From Stichopus chloronotus (taxonomy: Eukaryota > Echinodermata > Holothuroidea > Aspidochirotida > Stichopodidae), in contig CM037830.1 in NCBI GenBank assembly GCA_021234535.1, positions 21,879,116-21,943,115 of the forward strand: a DNA stretch of 64,000 nucleotides. The letters run 5' to 3'. Positions 11,693 through 25,130 of this stretch are shown here, one piece after another. The notes beneath the pieces are model-generated. The model was not told where the DNA came from. It worked only from the letters and a program-made list of their open reading frames with translations, and ran no database searches. How positions within the stretch are numbered: position 1 is the first letter of the stretch; every line of letters begins with the position of its first letter. A program made the position numbers and the translations under genes.

Positions 11693-14635
11693 GTAAATAT
11701 TTATTGACAAATATATCAATCCGTGCACCTGGTTGTCGCAAAATACACGCAATGTGCTAAAATCATGTCTCGAGAAGACCTTTTCTGCATGATAGAAGAT
11801 GACATGATATCCAGATATGCCATAATGATTAGAGCACGTTCCTCTCGAGAAGGCATAAACGTGTATGATATCAAGTGAGGATTGGCTGATCACTCTTTAA
11901 GTCGAGTAGTATACCAAGAAGGAGATAAATTTACAGCCGTGATAGAAGACGGAAAAGACCTATAAGAACCACCATCGAAACGTTTTAAAAATTATTTGAT
12001 GACACGCTGATTCGTATTTCCATTTACACCAATACCCATTCGACCCCTCAGCTCCGTACCGTTCAACCTCCACCCTCCCATTACATCGTATAAAAGCATT
12101 TCACTACAGTACATCTAAAAAATGCAAACTTCAGCCTAACCTCTGAAAACAGCACCCAACAACGTAGCAGATTGCACATGCTTATGAAGTAGGAAAAGGA
12201 GAAAAAAAAATAATAAAAGGATCGAACAGTTGACTTTGCAATGATGAAACTGTTTCTTTAGACAGGCTTTCACATTCATGAAGTTTGTCACAATCAGTAT
12301 CCAGTTACCACCAAAGGCTTATTAATACATGCTGTAATTCCGTAACGTTTTCTACGTACAGTATAATTAACATTCGTCGATTAACCGTGGTATACGCCTC
12401 AGCAGTTTCTCATTTGTTTGTGTAACGTTCGTCAAATTTGCCATTATATATGTTTGCTGCCCTCTAATAACATCTATCGTCCGCTTCCGTCAATTAAGAA
12501 CCATAACCAAGATACTAAAGGTAAATAATCCTGCGAAATGGACTCAATATTTTGTTTTTAGCCTAGGGCATTGTCGTTGGGTTTCCGTTTAAGCCATTTC
12601 ATTTCTCTTTCCTATTCAAGCTTTCCATAAAAAAGAAACTCCCTCTAGCCAATGTATTTGACATCGAACCCGTCTACATAAGACAATTTTGATTGGAGTT
12701 TCTCCGACATTTATATTTCAGCCAACATTTTTACAGATGCAATTGCTATAAATTTTCGTGGCATGTTTTGTCCAGGGGGACAAAACCCCACTCATCCCAA
12801 GACTTGTCGGTGAATGAGATCCAGCAATCGCAAATTCTCAACCTTGTCAGTATTTCTCCCTTGAAAATTGAGATGGAAATCTTTTCCTTTAAAATAGCCT
12901 TCGAAATTAGCATTCAGCACCCCAGGTGTATTTGCTGTTGCAATGAAGGAGAAAAGAGGAAAGAACTTGAAGACATGAAGACAGGCTGAAATTCAAACCT
13001 CTTCAAACACTTTTTGAAACAATTTCGTCAGCCTTTGATGCAAATTCAAAGCAAGGACAAAGAAGACGGTTGGAACGATTCTTTGGGGCATTTTGGATAC
13101 ATATACTCGTTTACATTTTTCCAGTTTGTATCTTTTTCTCTTTTCGTATGTTTGGTGGTATGTGTGGAGGATCTTTATTAACACAATAATCTGCTTAGTA
13201 ATGCAACAAGTTACGATATAACGGTTGAAAAAGAAAAAGAAGAAAACGAAAAACGTGTGTATGGTGGTAGACCTATGCATATTTTTTTTTAAATGAAATA
13301 TGCTACTTTGCAAGAACAAAGTTTGACCGAGTAAATAAAGTGTAAAGTAATAAAACATTGTATAAAACGTATTCCCCGAAAATCTTTGAGATACAATTAA
13401 CTCATCGAATTCTGCTATTGATGTATCATTTGGTGACATATGTATAAGGAATACATCCTTAGCTCGGCCAAATATTCTCACAGTGGTTTATCGGGTACTC
13501 GGGTACCCGTAGATGATGTCAAGACTCTCAGGGGGAGGGGGGTCAGTGGCTGCCAGAAAAGTTTCTTCTAAACGGAAGTGCAACCAAAACTGGTTAGAGG
13601 TGTGGAACAGGATTGTAGGTGACCTCTCGTTTCCCTGGAATTTGTATGCGGTGAAAAACGCGTCAGTTTTCCTTTGCGCTTTTTTTCAATTTGAATGGAT
13701 ATGAATTCTCTGGTTCAGAGTACTGCCCAGTTGGCTCCGTGTACGAAGGGTTCCAAGTGGGGGAAAAGAAAAAAAAAAAACAGTGAGTCAGCGAAAGCGG
13801 TCTCATGTAACGTTCCCTTTGATTGCTCAAACAGAACCCAACAACTTTGAAAAGATCATAAGAGTTGTAACATTCAACGAGGACGGGCGTAGATGCGTGC
13901 TATAAACAAAAACACGTTAAGTTTAGCCTACTACATAAAGTATAACGGCTTGACCCACATGCCTGTATGTGTACGGTTTGACGTGCGTTTCATCTGCATG
14001 AGATATAAACTTTCATTGAGTGTTTACGTCAGTAATCGTCAGGGTTTAGGCGCGCTATAATTCTACTGCGTGACGTGTTATTAGTCTGACATTTTATTTT
14101 CTTTGAGAGTTTACGTCAATCGTGTCTCAGAAATCATGTTAGTTATCTAGACATTGTTCTACTTACACTTGAAAAATGTATAGCACACTTATACTCCAAT
14201 TTCCTTACATACGGTACTTACTGTACTTAAATGTACATACACGTGTGTATCCTACATTGCCAGCATGAAATTCGAATGATTGTCGTCGACCCTAGATTCG
14301 CCCCTCCGTCATATTTGCTGTCCATTTTCTCTTTAAATATTTTATACGCACGACCAAGTTCCACGTTTGGTGGAATTCCTGCATCAGTGATAGCGTCACA
14401 ACTGCCGGACAGTTATCTGAGCGTTGCCCTGCAACCCCCCCCCCCCCCCATTTCCTGTCGCCGAATATGCTACTGTGCGTATTGTATGCTGCATTGTTTA
14501 TCTATTATTTTTTCAACAACAACAAAAATTACGATAACAAATTCTTCGCTGTTGGCAATGGCCAGTGTATACGTAGACACTCCCATCCGTTGTGCAATCG
14601 TTAAACGATGCGAAGAAAAAAAAAGGGTCACTTAC
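11693..14635. other. non-coding; poly(C) tract
   Basis: No recognised gene. A 162-codon minus-strand frame at 12993-13481 has low-complexity Phe and Lys composition and no family resemblance. A 15-C run lies at 14435-14449. Confidence 0.4.
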
Positions 14636-14802
14636 GTATGGTGGCGTCATTGCAAGACGTTTGAAATTATCTCGAGAATTACATGACCGAAATTTCAATT
14701 TCGGAAGGGATCTGACCATCATGGCATTTCGTGCAAAGTCGGGCAGATTTACGACGAGGGTCTCGTTGGTGATAAGAGCTCTCAGTTTTTGAGACTCTTT
14801 GC
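14636..14802 (-). CDS. orphan internal exon of an unrecognised gene
   Basis: On the minus strand a pyrimidine-rich acceptor (TTTTTGTTTATCTTTCCAG) opens a frame of 55 full codons. The frame runs without a stop to a consensus donor, TAC followed by GTAAGTGA. The exon begins in phase 1 and ends in phase 0. It encodes a peptide with segments LRALITNETLVVNLPDFARN and KLKFRSCNSRDNFKRLAMTP. I do not recognise the domain. The paired strong splice sites around one uninterrupted frame are the evidence. A weaker candidate next exon is at 11294-11228 (-): an AG acceptor, 22 codons with the segment LKFLSLYEKCALITP, and a GTAAGT donor in compatible phase. No upstream exon was found. Confidence 0.45.
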
Positions 14803-15859
14803 CTGGAAAGATAAACAAAAAGAGTCGCTAATCCTCGAGGATCTGGTTTTTTGAACATTTGTCAGCCGTGATAAACTTGGAACCCGGGCAGTATTTATAG
14901 CCTTCTATGTCATGAAGCAGATGGAAAGGCTGGTTTCCTTGTCTTGTGTAGATGAACCCGCAAATAAAACGCAAGATATATAAAAAGAGAGAAAGAGAGG
15001 AAGATAGAGAGAGAGAAAGAAAAAGATTAACTGTGCCATTTCAAGCGTGACATGTATATTATGCTGAATGTAATTGTGTGTGTGCATGTGTTTTTTTCAG
15101 CGTGTATACATATATGTGTGTATGTGTTTTTTTTTTCAGTTTGTACATGGATGTGTGTATGTTATTGGTGACTGTGAAGCAAAAGCATCAAATAAACAAC
15201 TAAATGTATTTATTTAGGTGCTCCTCACAGATGAACTTTAATGCACAGCTAAAGAATGTAACTAGACGTTTCCAAAGATTTTCTATCAAATAAAAAAATA
15301 ACACTAAAAAACTTATATGTCCCCTTCCCTTCGTTATTATTTTGCTTTGAATATTGTTTTCTTACTCTTTTTATTTATTGTCAGAGGATCACTAGAAAAG
15401 AAAAAAATGCCTCGTTTAATGTGTAACCAGTATCTTGAGGAATGCTCGCAAATATTTTTCGACCTTTAAATTGGCATTATTTAGCTATCAGTACTTTGGT
15501 TAGAATGCAAAAGACTTCCCAGTCCTGACCAATTTTTAGTAGCAGGGCATGTTTCTGTCTGGATGTTGTCTGCATTAACATTTACAGTATGTGTAACATG
15601 GGGGGGGGGGGGGGTAGGAATTGGCGGGACGCTCTTTCACTGGTTGACACATTCAGGTTTTCGAATGACGATTTATCCATCAGGCCACGTAGGTAAAATG
15701 AAACTAGACATGAAATTAACTTTATGGTTTCATCTTTGCACAGCCGATCGATGCGATGAGAAGTTTAAAGGAAGAATCTCGTTGTTAGAGCGCCCTCCTT
15801 GGAAACCTTCATCGACCCATCCTCACAACCTGTATCCTCAACTTCACATACACCTCCAG
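14803..15859. other. non-coding; simple repeats and poly(G)
   Basis: GA-rich (14986-15026) and TG-rich (15074-15125) stretches and a 15-G run at 15600-15614. No supported exon. Confidence 0.4.
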
Positions 15860-16320
15860 GACCCAAGGACGTACTCAGTGTAAAGATCTACTTCCTGTCA
15901 GAATGGACCTGTCAGACTCTTTCTCAGCTTCTGGAGTGGCATCCTAATTATCCAGACCCAAATGATGGCAAGTCTGCTTTTATTAGTCCCTCTGTGCACG
16001 TGATCCATATTTCCCGATGAAGACTCTATGGAAACATAAAAACAGTGACGTGGCCTCCATCGAAGACGATCCCAAAACAAAAGCCGTTTCCAAAACTGGA
16101 TGAATCGTTAAAGAAAAAGGAAACTTTCAGTATCAAAATGAAAGTCATTTCAAATCGTACTATTCTGGTGCACCAAATCCCATCCGAGGACATTTCGCTG
16201 TGGGAAAAATATTCCAAAATGGAGAGGGACTCCCTCTTTCGTAAGACTCCTTCCCCTGCCACTGTTCCCACAGTTTGGCCCCTCCGAAACAAAAAAAACT
16301 TGGAGCCGCCAGTGGTTAGA
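15860..16320 (+). repeat. dispersed repeat family E, two tandem units (copy 1)
   Basis: Two related blocks occur about 220-250 bp apart. One contains CTCAGTGTAAAGAT and then TGGCCTCCATCGAAGACG; the other contains TTCAGTATCAAAAT and then TTTGGCCCCTCCGAAAC. The same pair of blocks is found at 35777-36050. One forward frame is open from 15799 to 16401 except for a single TGA at 16018-16020, giving about 200 codons. The similarity between the copies is at DNA level and imperfect, so I call it a repeat. A decayed coding origin is possible. Confidence 0.45.
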
Positions 16321-18099
16321 ATACACACCCTTCTCCAAGTGCTTTCAAAAGTGAACCTGATCTTGGTTTCAAGATGGTTGCACATTGTGCAACTGAACTA
16401 AGGCCTACGTTTTGTTGTATGCATTTTAACATTACCGACGGCGTGGCATTTCAAATTTTGTAGAATCTGGGCAAATATTTCGTGACAAAAACACTTCGTC
16501 TTCTTTGTGACTGGTACGTTACGACTGCATACATGTTCTGACGTTCTAGGAAACTTAAAGTTAATACGTCTCTACATCATGAGAGAAGTTGAGAGAGATT
16601 GGGTGTAGTGAGAGCATGGTATACGTATTAAGCTGATCTGCATCTCGTTCGAGATGGCCTTTAACACTCAAGACCCTGACGTCCCTACCTTCGTGAGACC
16701 GTAATCCAGTCCTCTTTGACAGTGCGATAATTCGTGTGAAATCAAATAATGTTAAGCTCTGGGACCCCCCCAAAAAAATAAAGAAAAGAGAGTGACACAG
16801 CCAATTTAGACAAAAACATGGCTTGTCATAAGTGTATGCATCATCACAGAAACATCATGCGTGCATATTGAAAAACTGTATCAATGGAACTTTATCACAA
16901 AGTATTTAGTAGGGCCCGAAAATCTGAAAGTGTCCCCTCCCCACCCCACCCCCCACCCCACCCCCCTCTGCAAGGCTAGACGTATTGGAAATTGAATTAC
17001 GTAAGGTTAGCCTGAAAGACGGCACACAGTAGAACTTTAACATGTCATGACTCATGAACATATCTCTCAATTTGAGGGGCTGTGTGAGAAATGTAATAGG
17101 TTCTAACACTTCACTTGTCTTTTTCTATCTCAATTTGCTGGCTGTTTGTCAAAGTACGAAAAGCGGTAGTAAAAATGTCAAGAGAACTTGTGCTGAAATA
17201 CAAGCCGATACAGAGAGACTGGCATTTTTACATACAGTTTCAATGATTTTCTCCAAACCACACCCGTATCACAAGAAAGTAAAAAAAACGTCCTCAAACA
17301 TTCTATACCCAAATGAATAAGTCATCATAAGTTCAAAAGATGAAACCAACGAAAGGAAAAAAAAAGGGGGGGGGGGGGGAGAAGGAAGTAGTTTAAAGAA
17401 AACTAAATGTGAATAATTCACGGCAAAGCACGGAACTTGTCAAACAGAATGAATCGGGAAACGATCTATAAATGTCTGCAAGCGAATGCTCAAATCGAAT
17501 TCTGTTTCCTCGGACGAAATTGGCTCTCTATTTGTTGTCTGGTCTAAACAGAATATATAACATTGTTTGATTCCTTAAATGTGAGAGAATATTTCAAACA
17601 GTCGTGCTTGGCTTCCAATGAACGTGAGTGACAATCTTTCGTAATCGTTCGGAATTAATATGATATGCCACTCGGATTGAGTAATTACATCTACAAAGAA
17701 AAGATTTGGCACTTTCTTTGTAAGGTCGATCACTGCAACTTTGTTAATCAGGCGCCGGCATTTGTCGTTAATTATATGTGAGTCCCTTGAGAATATGAAC
17801 TCACTGCTAATTTAAGTTTACCCGCGATGATGACGTCACCCTTACAGTGGCGAGTCAGCTGTTTAGCTGTTTAATTGATGTTTAGTACATTTTTGATATT
17901 CAGGAATGAAAAAAAAATAAAAACGTCAAGTTACTGTACAGAGCATTACACAGAATGATAATTGTCATATGTAATGTTAATACTGAAAGCCAATCACGCT
18001 GTTTAAATCACTTGAAAAGCCCCCCTTTGGTACTACTGCTTGTGTTCGAAGCCACGGTAGGGGGTGGGATGAATTCCTTCAAAGATGGAATATATTACC

Positions 18100-18133
18100 C
18101 GGTCAGTGACATATTACGGTCAGTGACATATTA
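18100..18133. repeat. 17-bp perfect direct repeat
   Basis: CGGTCAGTGACATATTA occurs twice with no spacer. Confidence 0.85.
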
Positions 18134-18651
18134 TGTAACCGTTTTATACTTCCCCACTGAAAGATAATCTCAGCCATGAAGCAAAAGTGGCCTCATTTAT
18201 GCATATATACTACTAGGGGAATCTTTGATGGATTCAACCTATCTAGTAGTTAAACTTTTGAAGCTTTTGAAGTTTGTTGCAGAATTCATCACTTTGATTC
18301 ATTTCGAAACGTCTTATCGTTCAATGACTGTTGAAAAAAAAAAATCCTAAAATGCCATGCAACCCAGAAAAGACCGCGACCTGCAGGGTGTCATTGAATT
18401 TCCCGCCAACTGTATGCAACAATACCATTTAATTGATCAGTATCTCAGGCAATGAACAAAAAAAAAAGTCGAAATGTCAGTGGGATTAAAGGGCGCTTTC
18501 TGAATTCTTGAAAATTCTGTTCGACAACGCAATCAATCCCTTCTCTTGCATAATTCTTTTTTTGGTTGTATTCCTTTTCTTCTTTCTTTTTCGTCTTTCT
18601 TCTTTTGAATAGTCTCTTTCCACTGTAGTCGTGATGTCCTCATATTCATCC

Positions 18652-18678
18652 GGGGAGTTGCTGCAGTAGCAACTCCCC
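18652..18678. repeat. short perfect hairpin
   Basis: GGGGAGTTGCT and AGCAACTCCCC are complementary around a five-base loop. No U-tract follows and no function is claimed. Confidence 0.7.
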
Positions 18679-19714
18679 GATTCATCACGATCTACCGAAG
18701 ACACACGTATTTTAGTTATTTCTGTTTATTGCATTTTTTTTTTTTTGGTGTAAAATATGGTAATTATTTTATGAGACAATCACGACACATTTGATACATA
18801 TTTTTCATCATCACTTATTAGAAGTACAGTCGTATATTGTATGTAACATTGAAGATGTAAGAGCGATTAGATATGATATTCCTTAGGAAATATGAACATT
18901 AATAGGATAAAATGATGGATATGCATTTTTAGGGGTGCAGGCAGGAATGTGTACTTAGTTTTTTATGGACAGAACATTCGAAGTCAATTGAGCATCTCAC
19001 TGTGGCTATGGGTACCAACACTCTCCGCTAGCTTCGGGAGTGACAGAGGCGTTATATTTCTTTGAAATTTACCACTTTTTCGTCTCTTATATCTACATTT
19101 TACTTTGTTTTGTGGTGAATATAGTTGAATCTTCAACAGGACACACGTACTGTCTCTGTGCTGCTTGCTTTAAAATGACCACGGTAACTTCTGCCCTGTT
19201 GTATCCATGTGCAACAGATATCGAAGCAAACGACAGTGGGACTGTTACAAATACATTTTAGAGCAGGTGACTCTTTGTTGAGCATCTCTCCTTGTTTGCA
19301 TAAACAGTTTGTTCTCTCGTGTTCCTTTTATTGCTTAAAAGTGATTCTTTACTAGAACGAAAGGTCACTTTACTTTCAACAGCAACTGGCTCTTGTATAA
19401 TTTAACGCGCTAAGTATAGGAAAACGCAGACCAGAAGGCTAGCCTCTTTTCCTCTAGTGAAACCTGTTCCTTGTGGTAGGTGGCCAAACCTGATGCCCGT
19501 CATTAATGTTTTGCAAACTTCGTACCTGAGAAAACCGACATTTACCATTAGCCATTTCGACGATGAAGAACGCTACAACTAAAACGTAACAATGACAGAA
19601 TGTTCTCATTAAGAAAGGCATCAGTTAATGCGCAACCACCCAAAAAGAGCTTCCTTCTCTTTGCATTTTATGCATGACATTTCGTGACGTCATGGGTTTT
19701 GAATGCTATTAAAC

Positions 19715-20345
19715 TAAAAGAGGTGATTTTTCAAGTATAATATCTCAACAGTTCGAAACTATCAAAGGATTTAAATCATGAAAACTATTTGCTAAAACAC
19801 AAAAACAAAATACTGCTGATGGCCACTTCCATCAGCAAGCATGTGTAGAAGTTAGGAATTTGATCCTTCTTACGAAAAGTCTACAAATGTGTTTCCAACA
19901 CCTCGTAAAATTATCTATTATTACATCGAGACGTAAAACCACTCATTTATTACCGAAAAGGAAGGAAATTTAACATCCTCTCCACTGATATCAGTTCTGT
20001 ACCATTAAATTTCGTAACTGAGTCACGTACTCGTCAAATATTAGACGAATCATTTCCGTCCCCATATACAACTGCATGTCAGGACTATTTACGCGACGTG
20101 AACGATGGTAAGTTGGTGACCATCGGCGAGTACTCGTATGTATATAGGCTAGACGCAGTACATACAGAATGTACAGTAAAATCGCTGTATCCTAAATTGT
20201 TGATTACAGGCGGTGTCACGGAAAGTTTATGTTGTTATCTGCAAATATCGATTGAAAAATATTGAATTGATTCATTAAATGAGTCTGGTACCCGAAAAGT
20301 TGAAGACACCGTTTGTGACGTGGGGAATAACAGCCTCCCTTCGAT
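19715..20345 (+). repeat. long dispersed repeat family C, copy 1
   Basis: Aligns over about 630 bp with the reverse complement of 47268-47945. Shared words include ATTATCTATTATTACATCGA, GTACAGTAAAATCGCTGTAT and TTGATTACAGGCG. Both copies run from AAACTAAAxGAGGTG to GGAATAACA followed by unrelated sequence. By eye the copies are roughly three-quarters identical, with small indels. No conserved reading frame, so probably an old non-coding transposon or LTR fragment. Confidence 0.72.
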
Positions 20346-20999
20346 TACATTTGTTTTTAACAATTGTACATAATACGTAAAAAGTCTTTCAATTCGAAAG
20401 AGATTTCAGATCAAAGGCATATACAAATTCTTCTACGTTGGTCTCAGGTATGTATAGTGGCTATGAAAGAGATAAAAATGCAGATTGTGTTCCCTTAAAT
20501 AACCTACCGGTACTACGTTCATCAATATATATTGTAATTTACAGCGTTCATCGGTCCGCCCAGCCTGAATAAACGTAGGCCTAATTGATTTTTTTCGTCG
20601 GCCTTTTGATATCTAAACTTCCCATTTCTGGATGAGTTAATAATAACACACATGCACGCAAGCACACGCACGCACACACACACAGACAACAAACTGACCA
20701 ATGATCATCAGATCAAACCCGATCAATTGGCTTATGGTCACGGATAATCGGCCACGCGACTCATTAAACAGTAACCGCGAGAGTCACGGTTAACTGACCA
20801 CCGACGAAAGAGAACCTTACGTTTTCATTTGATGCGCTGTATCGCATCCATGTGAGATACTCCAACAAGTTCTCTCAAGAAGTCAGATGAGCATGAAAGA
20901 ACCTCCTGGGAAATTGTATCTGGTAACCTCATAAAAGAAGAGAGGCTTATTGAGTGACCTTTCCGCTGCCATGTTAAAGAGGATGGAAAAAGGATTTAG

Positions 21000-21032
<33 letters not shown>

Positions 21033-22254
21033 AAAAAGAAAGTTGATCACTCATCTGGGGGAGAAACACGTTATGCCCATAATGACAAAAACGATTGGAT
21101 CTAAAAATGTCAATTTATTGCCATATTTACTATCATGTGTACAAGAACATAAAACTGTGCACAATCATGTTAAAGCAACATTCTGCGTTGGAACACTTAT
21201 ATCTCATCCGTTTTATCATTTTATCTCCGTTTCATCGTGTACATGCAGTTTTGAAATATTATATAACAGGAACGAACTTTCAAACTAAGACGATTCCTTA
21301 CTTTTTCCCCACTGAATCATTATAAGAAAATACTTGATTACCATACAAGCAACTGTCCGCCAGATTAATTTACGTCAGTGATGTTTATTACATGCAAGCA
21401 CTATTTCTAGTTCGACCAATCACTTATTTGATGATGTATTTTTACGATCTCTGAGATTCTAGGTGCAGGTAACCCTCGGGTGTGTCGCGTCTGTGTAACA
21501 CGTGTGTGTGGTACACTATAACGTGTAAACACGAGGACAGCCTGCAGTGCTTCAGAAGCTGGTGTCTATTATTCAATGGCCTGGCTTTTTTTATTTTTTG
21601 AAGAATATTTATGGTATATTAATGGATTATTAATACACCAATAATGGAATATCATTGATATATTAATGGAAACTTTGTTGCGGAGAGTAGCTTCCTACAA
21701 TGCAAATTAGAAAGTGGTAATGTTTCGACTTTCATTCTACGTTTCAATTGCGATGGTATTTGGCGGGCTAGATCAGCTCATCGTGTCTGAAAAATATATT
21801 TTACAGTCGCTACGGTTATAGTAAAATCGCAGATGTGGGACGCAAATTGCTGTGTCAAAGTAAGTCATTTTAGCAATATTTCAGTGACAAGACTATTTAC
21901 TACTACTTTGGCGACTTTGAAGACGTGGCTAGCTGTGGAGGTTACCTGCCGTCCTCTCCAGTCAGCCTGGCGACAACAGGTTCAGGTCTGTCTGCATATA
22001 TGTTGAACAAACTCTTGCGTCAATTCGGGGACAGTTTACAGTGGAAATGACTGCATAAAACCATCCTTTTGAAACACAGTAACTTCAATATTGGTTAAAA
22101 AAAAAAAAAAAAAAACATAGGTAGCTCCATATCCGAAAGCTATCATTCAGTGCGCATGGACAGTTTGTTCACCTACATTGGATGCTACATTGTCATGTAA
22201 AATTAGACATGAACCCCGATATCTTATGGACACATGCGCAGAAAGACAGTTTAT
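20346..22254. other. non-coding; GA microsatellite
   Basis: A (GA)n run lies at 21010-21032. Overlapping frames at 20950-21325 include that run and are not convincing. An AC-rich patch lies at 20649-20684 and a poly(A) run at 22098-22115. Confidence 0.4.
21010..21032. repeat. (GA)n microsatellite
   Basis: About eleven GA dinucleotides in a row. Confidence 0.9.
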
Positions 22255-22470
22255 TCAAAGTAAGGAAGGAAGGACGGTAACCTTCTTTTCAAGACATAAG
22301 TTTCTCACAGACAGAAATTCTTTTAGTTGCTGCTAAAGGGTGATGTGCTCACCCAAACTTTCAAAATTTCAGACAATGCATCTTCCGTAACTCATCTCAT
22401 CCACAATGTTTTTGAGGAGATGAAGCTTTTTGAAACTTTTCGCAGCTTTTTGCAGCTTTTTGGTTGATAC
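22255..22470 (+). repeat. dispersed repeat family B, copy 1
   Basis: Aligns in the same orientation with 46205-46420. Both contain GGAAGGACGGTA, then AGACATAAG or AGAAATAAG, AGTAGAAATT-like sequence, and near the end ATGTTTTTGAGGAGAT or ATGTTTTGAGGAGAT. No reading frame is shared. Confidence 0.55.
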
Positions 22471-25130
22471 TGATAAAAAAGCCATTTCTTTGTACCATGT
22501 TGGTGCATTTAAAAGTCCTTATAAATTTCCCTCTAAGGATAGATGTTTTCTTTTGTAATCAGAGTTTGAGGCCTCTGTATTACTCAAATTTCAAGATCAG
22601 AAAACCTTTGCCATGCATCTTGCCAGTCAAATGTGATAAAGCGTCTCCAAAATCTGTCACACTATCCATATATGGCACTGTTGAATCCTGTTGGTCGCAT
22701 AACCTATTCTTCAAGGGGGGGGGGGGGGGCGGTTTTGCCGTGGTGGAGTGGGCCTCAAAACTTTGGCCAGCTCTCCACGCAAAATAAAAATGGAGCAAAT
22801 GATTTAGGTAAACTATCAGTCACCTTTATTTGTTTATTTTATCTTTTTTTTTTTGAAGAGTAAACTGTAGAAACACGAAACCTCAAAATAAAGGTCTGGA
22901 TGCCATTAACGAGGCCCGAAATTTGGCATTTCCTACAATTTGTGGGGCATTTTAGACAAAGATGTCTTCGTAAACAACGCGCAGGCCAACTTAACCACTG
23001 GTAGAATTCCGCTTAAATGATAAAACGGAATGAACCCCCCCCCCCCCATCCTCCGAAAAAGTAATGTCCCTAAAACTGCGTTTCTTCTCTCTTCTTGGAA
23101 CTTACATGCAGGAGGGACAATACCAAAGAAAGAGGAAAGATGTTATTGTGTCATTTACAGGAGGTGATTAACTTTTAATTGCATCCATTGTTCATGTACT
23201 CATGGGCGTGGATTATGGAGGAACAGGGGACACGGCTCCGTCACTTTTTTTTTTTTTTTTTAAGAGGGGTACATCTCCAACATGTCCCCCCAGACTTTTC
23301 AAAATGATGAAACCTAAAGCAATTTAAGATATGACTGCGAAATTGAGCCTGCATTTTAAAAGCTAAATTTTTTACCAAATATTGCACCTTTTGCGGTACA
23401 GACACAATTTCCTTTCCAATTTCCAATTTCCTGTTTGTTTCAAAGAGGTGGGGAACCCTCCCCCTTTAGACTCCTCCCCTTAGACCCCTCCTCCAGGACG
23501 GCGATTTGTAAATGGTAAAAAGTCCCCCTCACTTTCGGAGACTGCCCTTTCATATATTGACACATCGCATATCTTACATTATGGTAAGGTATTCCGCTGA
23601 AGTAAACGGTTCAAATAACACTGATTCATGGAAAATAGGAATTTGCAGTCTTGCAAGCGGCAACAAGCTTCGTTTCATCGCTTACTATAGTTCGGAATAA
23701 TTTATTTTGCATCGCATTTCAAGTCATCTAAGTCAGGGAGATGGTTTCTAAAGTTTCTCAGATAAAAAAAAAGACAGATAAAGGTGTTTTCACTTAATCT
23801 GCGAATTCCCGTCTCTCGTTATTACGAGTATCATCCATTAGTGAGAGGATGTTATTAACCTTCGAAAATCAAAAGGACTTGTTCCCTAAAATGGAACACT
23901 CGTCTCCCATTAGCAACAAGAAGAGTTTAATTTACGAACATTAACTTAATGGGATACAGCAAAGAGGAACCTGCCAAGCATGCTGCAAACACAGATCCAT
24001 TCTCATATTTTAAGACGCGTAATGAAAAATACTCAGCGGGGCGGAGTGCTTGTTTGCTCTAGCTGATGTTATCCATTTTCAGTGATAATATAGTTTGAAG
24101 GCGGGGAAAAAAAAAGAAGGAAAAAAGAAATTGATGTGAATTACATGCCGTTGTAAGTCCTCGACAGTTTACGAAGAATCTATAGAATTATAAACCCGGG
24201 TTCGGTGTGAGTCTTTTTCGCTAACCGTGGTGCTACTGACCTCCGTCTTCCGAGACGCTGCCGCCGAGATCTTTCGCGGATGTGTTTTGACGGATTGCGC
24301 ATTCCATTCTCTCGTGAGAACTTAAATTGATAGACAAAAACTGATCGATGGGCTCGAAATTACTTTTCATCATCGAATGCGTCAATCGAAGTTGAAACGA
24401 AGGGAACATTTTGCGCTTCTGTTGAGATCTTTTGGTTTTGTTTTCTTATACTTAAACTTTGTTGTGTTTTCATTCATCTCTAAAGATGATGTGCGAGAAA
24501 AAATAGATTAGAAAACTTCAACGGCATGTCGAATTTTCAGGTATGCATGGGAGTAGACTTTGCAAAGTCCTTCTGGGCAAATGACATCTTCTCCTTTGAT
24601 ACATTCCTCACAATTTGAGCCGCAACCTACTTCTGACCAACCGAGGGTATGTCCTCATCCACTAATCGCGTTTCCCTGTGATCGCCGTCCGAAGCGATCA
24701 ATGAGGGGAGTAAATACATGGATGTTCTTTCAGAGGTGGCGGAACCAAGATTAGGAACAGAAACTTTCGAGGCCAAGCAGACTCTTCAGAGTCTAGCATG
24801 GGGGAAAGTGCGTCTCAACCATCCATTGTGTGGCATTCCTTGGTAGTCTGCAACCTCGTCTCCTAACTCGTACTACATTGAAGGTCTCCATGCATTCCCG
24901 ATGAGTATATTCCATAATAAAGCTCAAAACTCTTCAGTGATTTATTACTTGTCGGTGTAAAACTTACGAAACTTTACGGTATATCGACAACTCCTGTATC
25001 CATATAAGCGATGACAAGTAGGCTCCCCTATAATTAATTTCACTATATCACGGTCCCAAATCAACACTCGCAAAAGTCATAACTTTACGGAACACACACT
25101 GTATTCAACATAGTCAAGTAAACTTATTGT
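22471..25130. other. non-coding; poly(G)/poly(C) tracts
   Basis: Runs of 15 G at 22715-22729 and 13 C at 23035-23047, and a T17 run at 23246-23262. The block 23200-23500 resembles a mobile-element fragment (CCCC-rich, ends not found). No exon supported. Confidence 0.4.

Larger units (their letters stand above)
16321..19714. other. non-coding; short repeats
   Basis: Holds an A9G14 composite run near 17357-17379, a 17-bp direct repeat at 18100-18133 and a short hairpin at 18652-18678. No frame is supported as coding. Confidence 0.4.

Noticed and set aside
12993..13481. 162-codon minus-strand open frame
   Set aside because: Longest non-element frame outside the LRR gene, but it contains a Phe run from a homopolymer, has no domain resemblance and lies in AT-rich DNA where such a frame can arise by chance.
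14592..14792. Plus-strand frame opposite the orphan exon
   Set aside because: It lacks splice sites on its own strand, while the minus strand has strong ones at both ends.
18486..18704. 72-codon minus-strand frame with acidic then Lys/Arg-rich composition
   Set aside because: The basic part comes from a pyrimidine-rich low-complexity stretch and the middle from a hairpin; no splice support.
20950..21325. Plus-strand frames containing an Arg/Glu repeat
   Set aside because: The repeat is translation of the (GA)n microsatellite.
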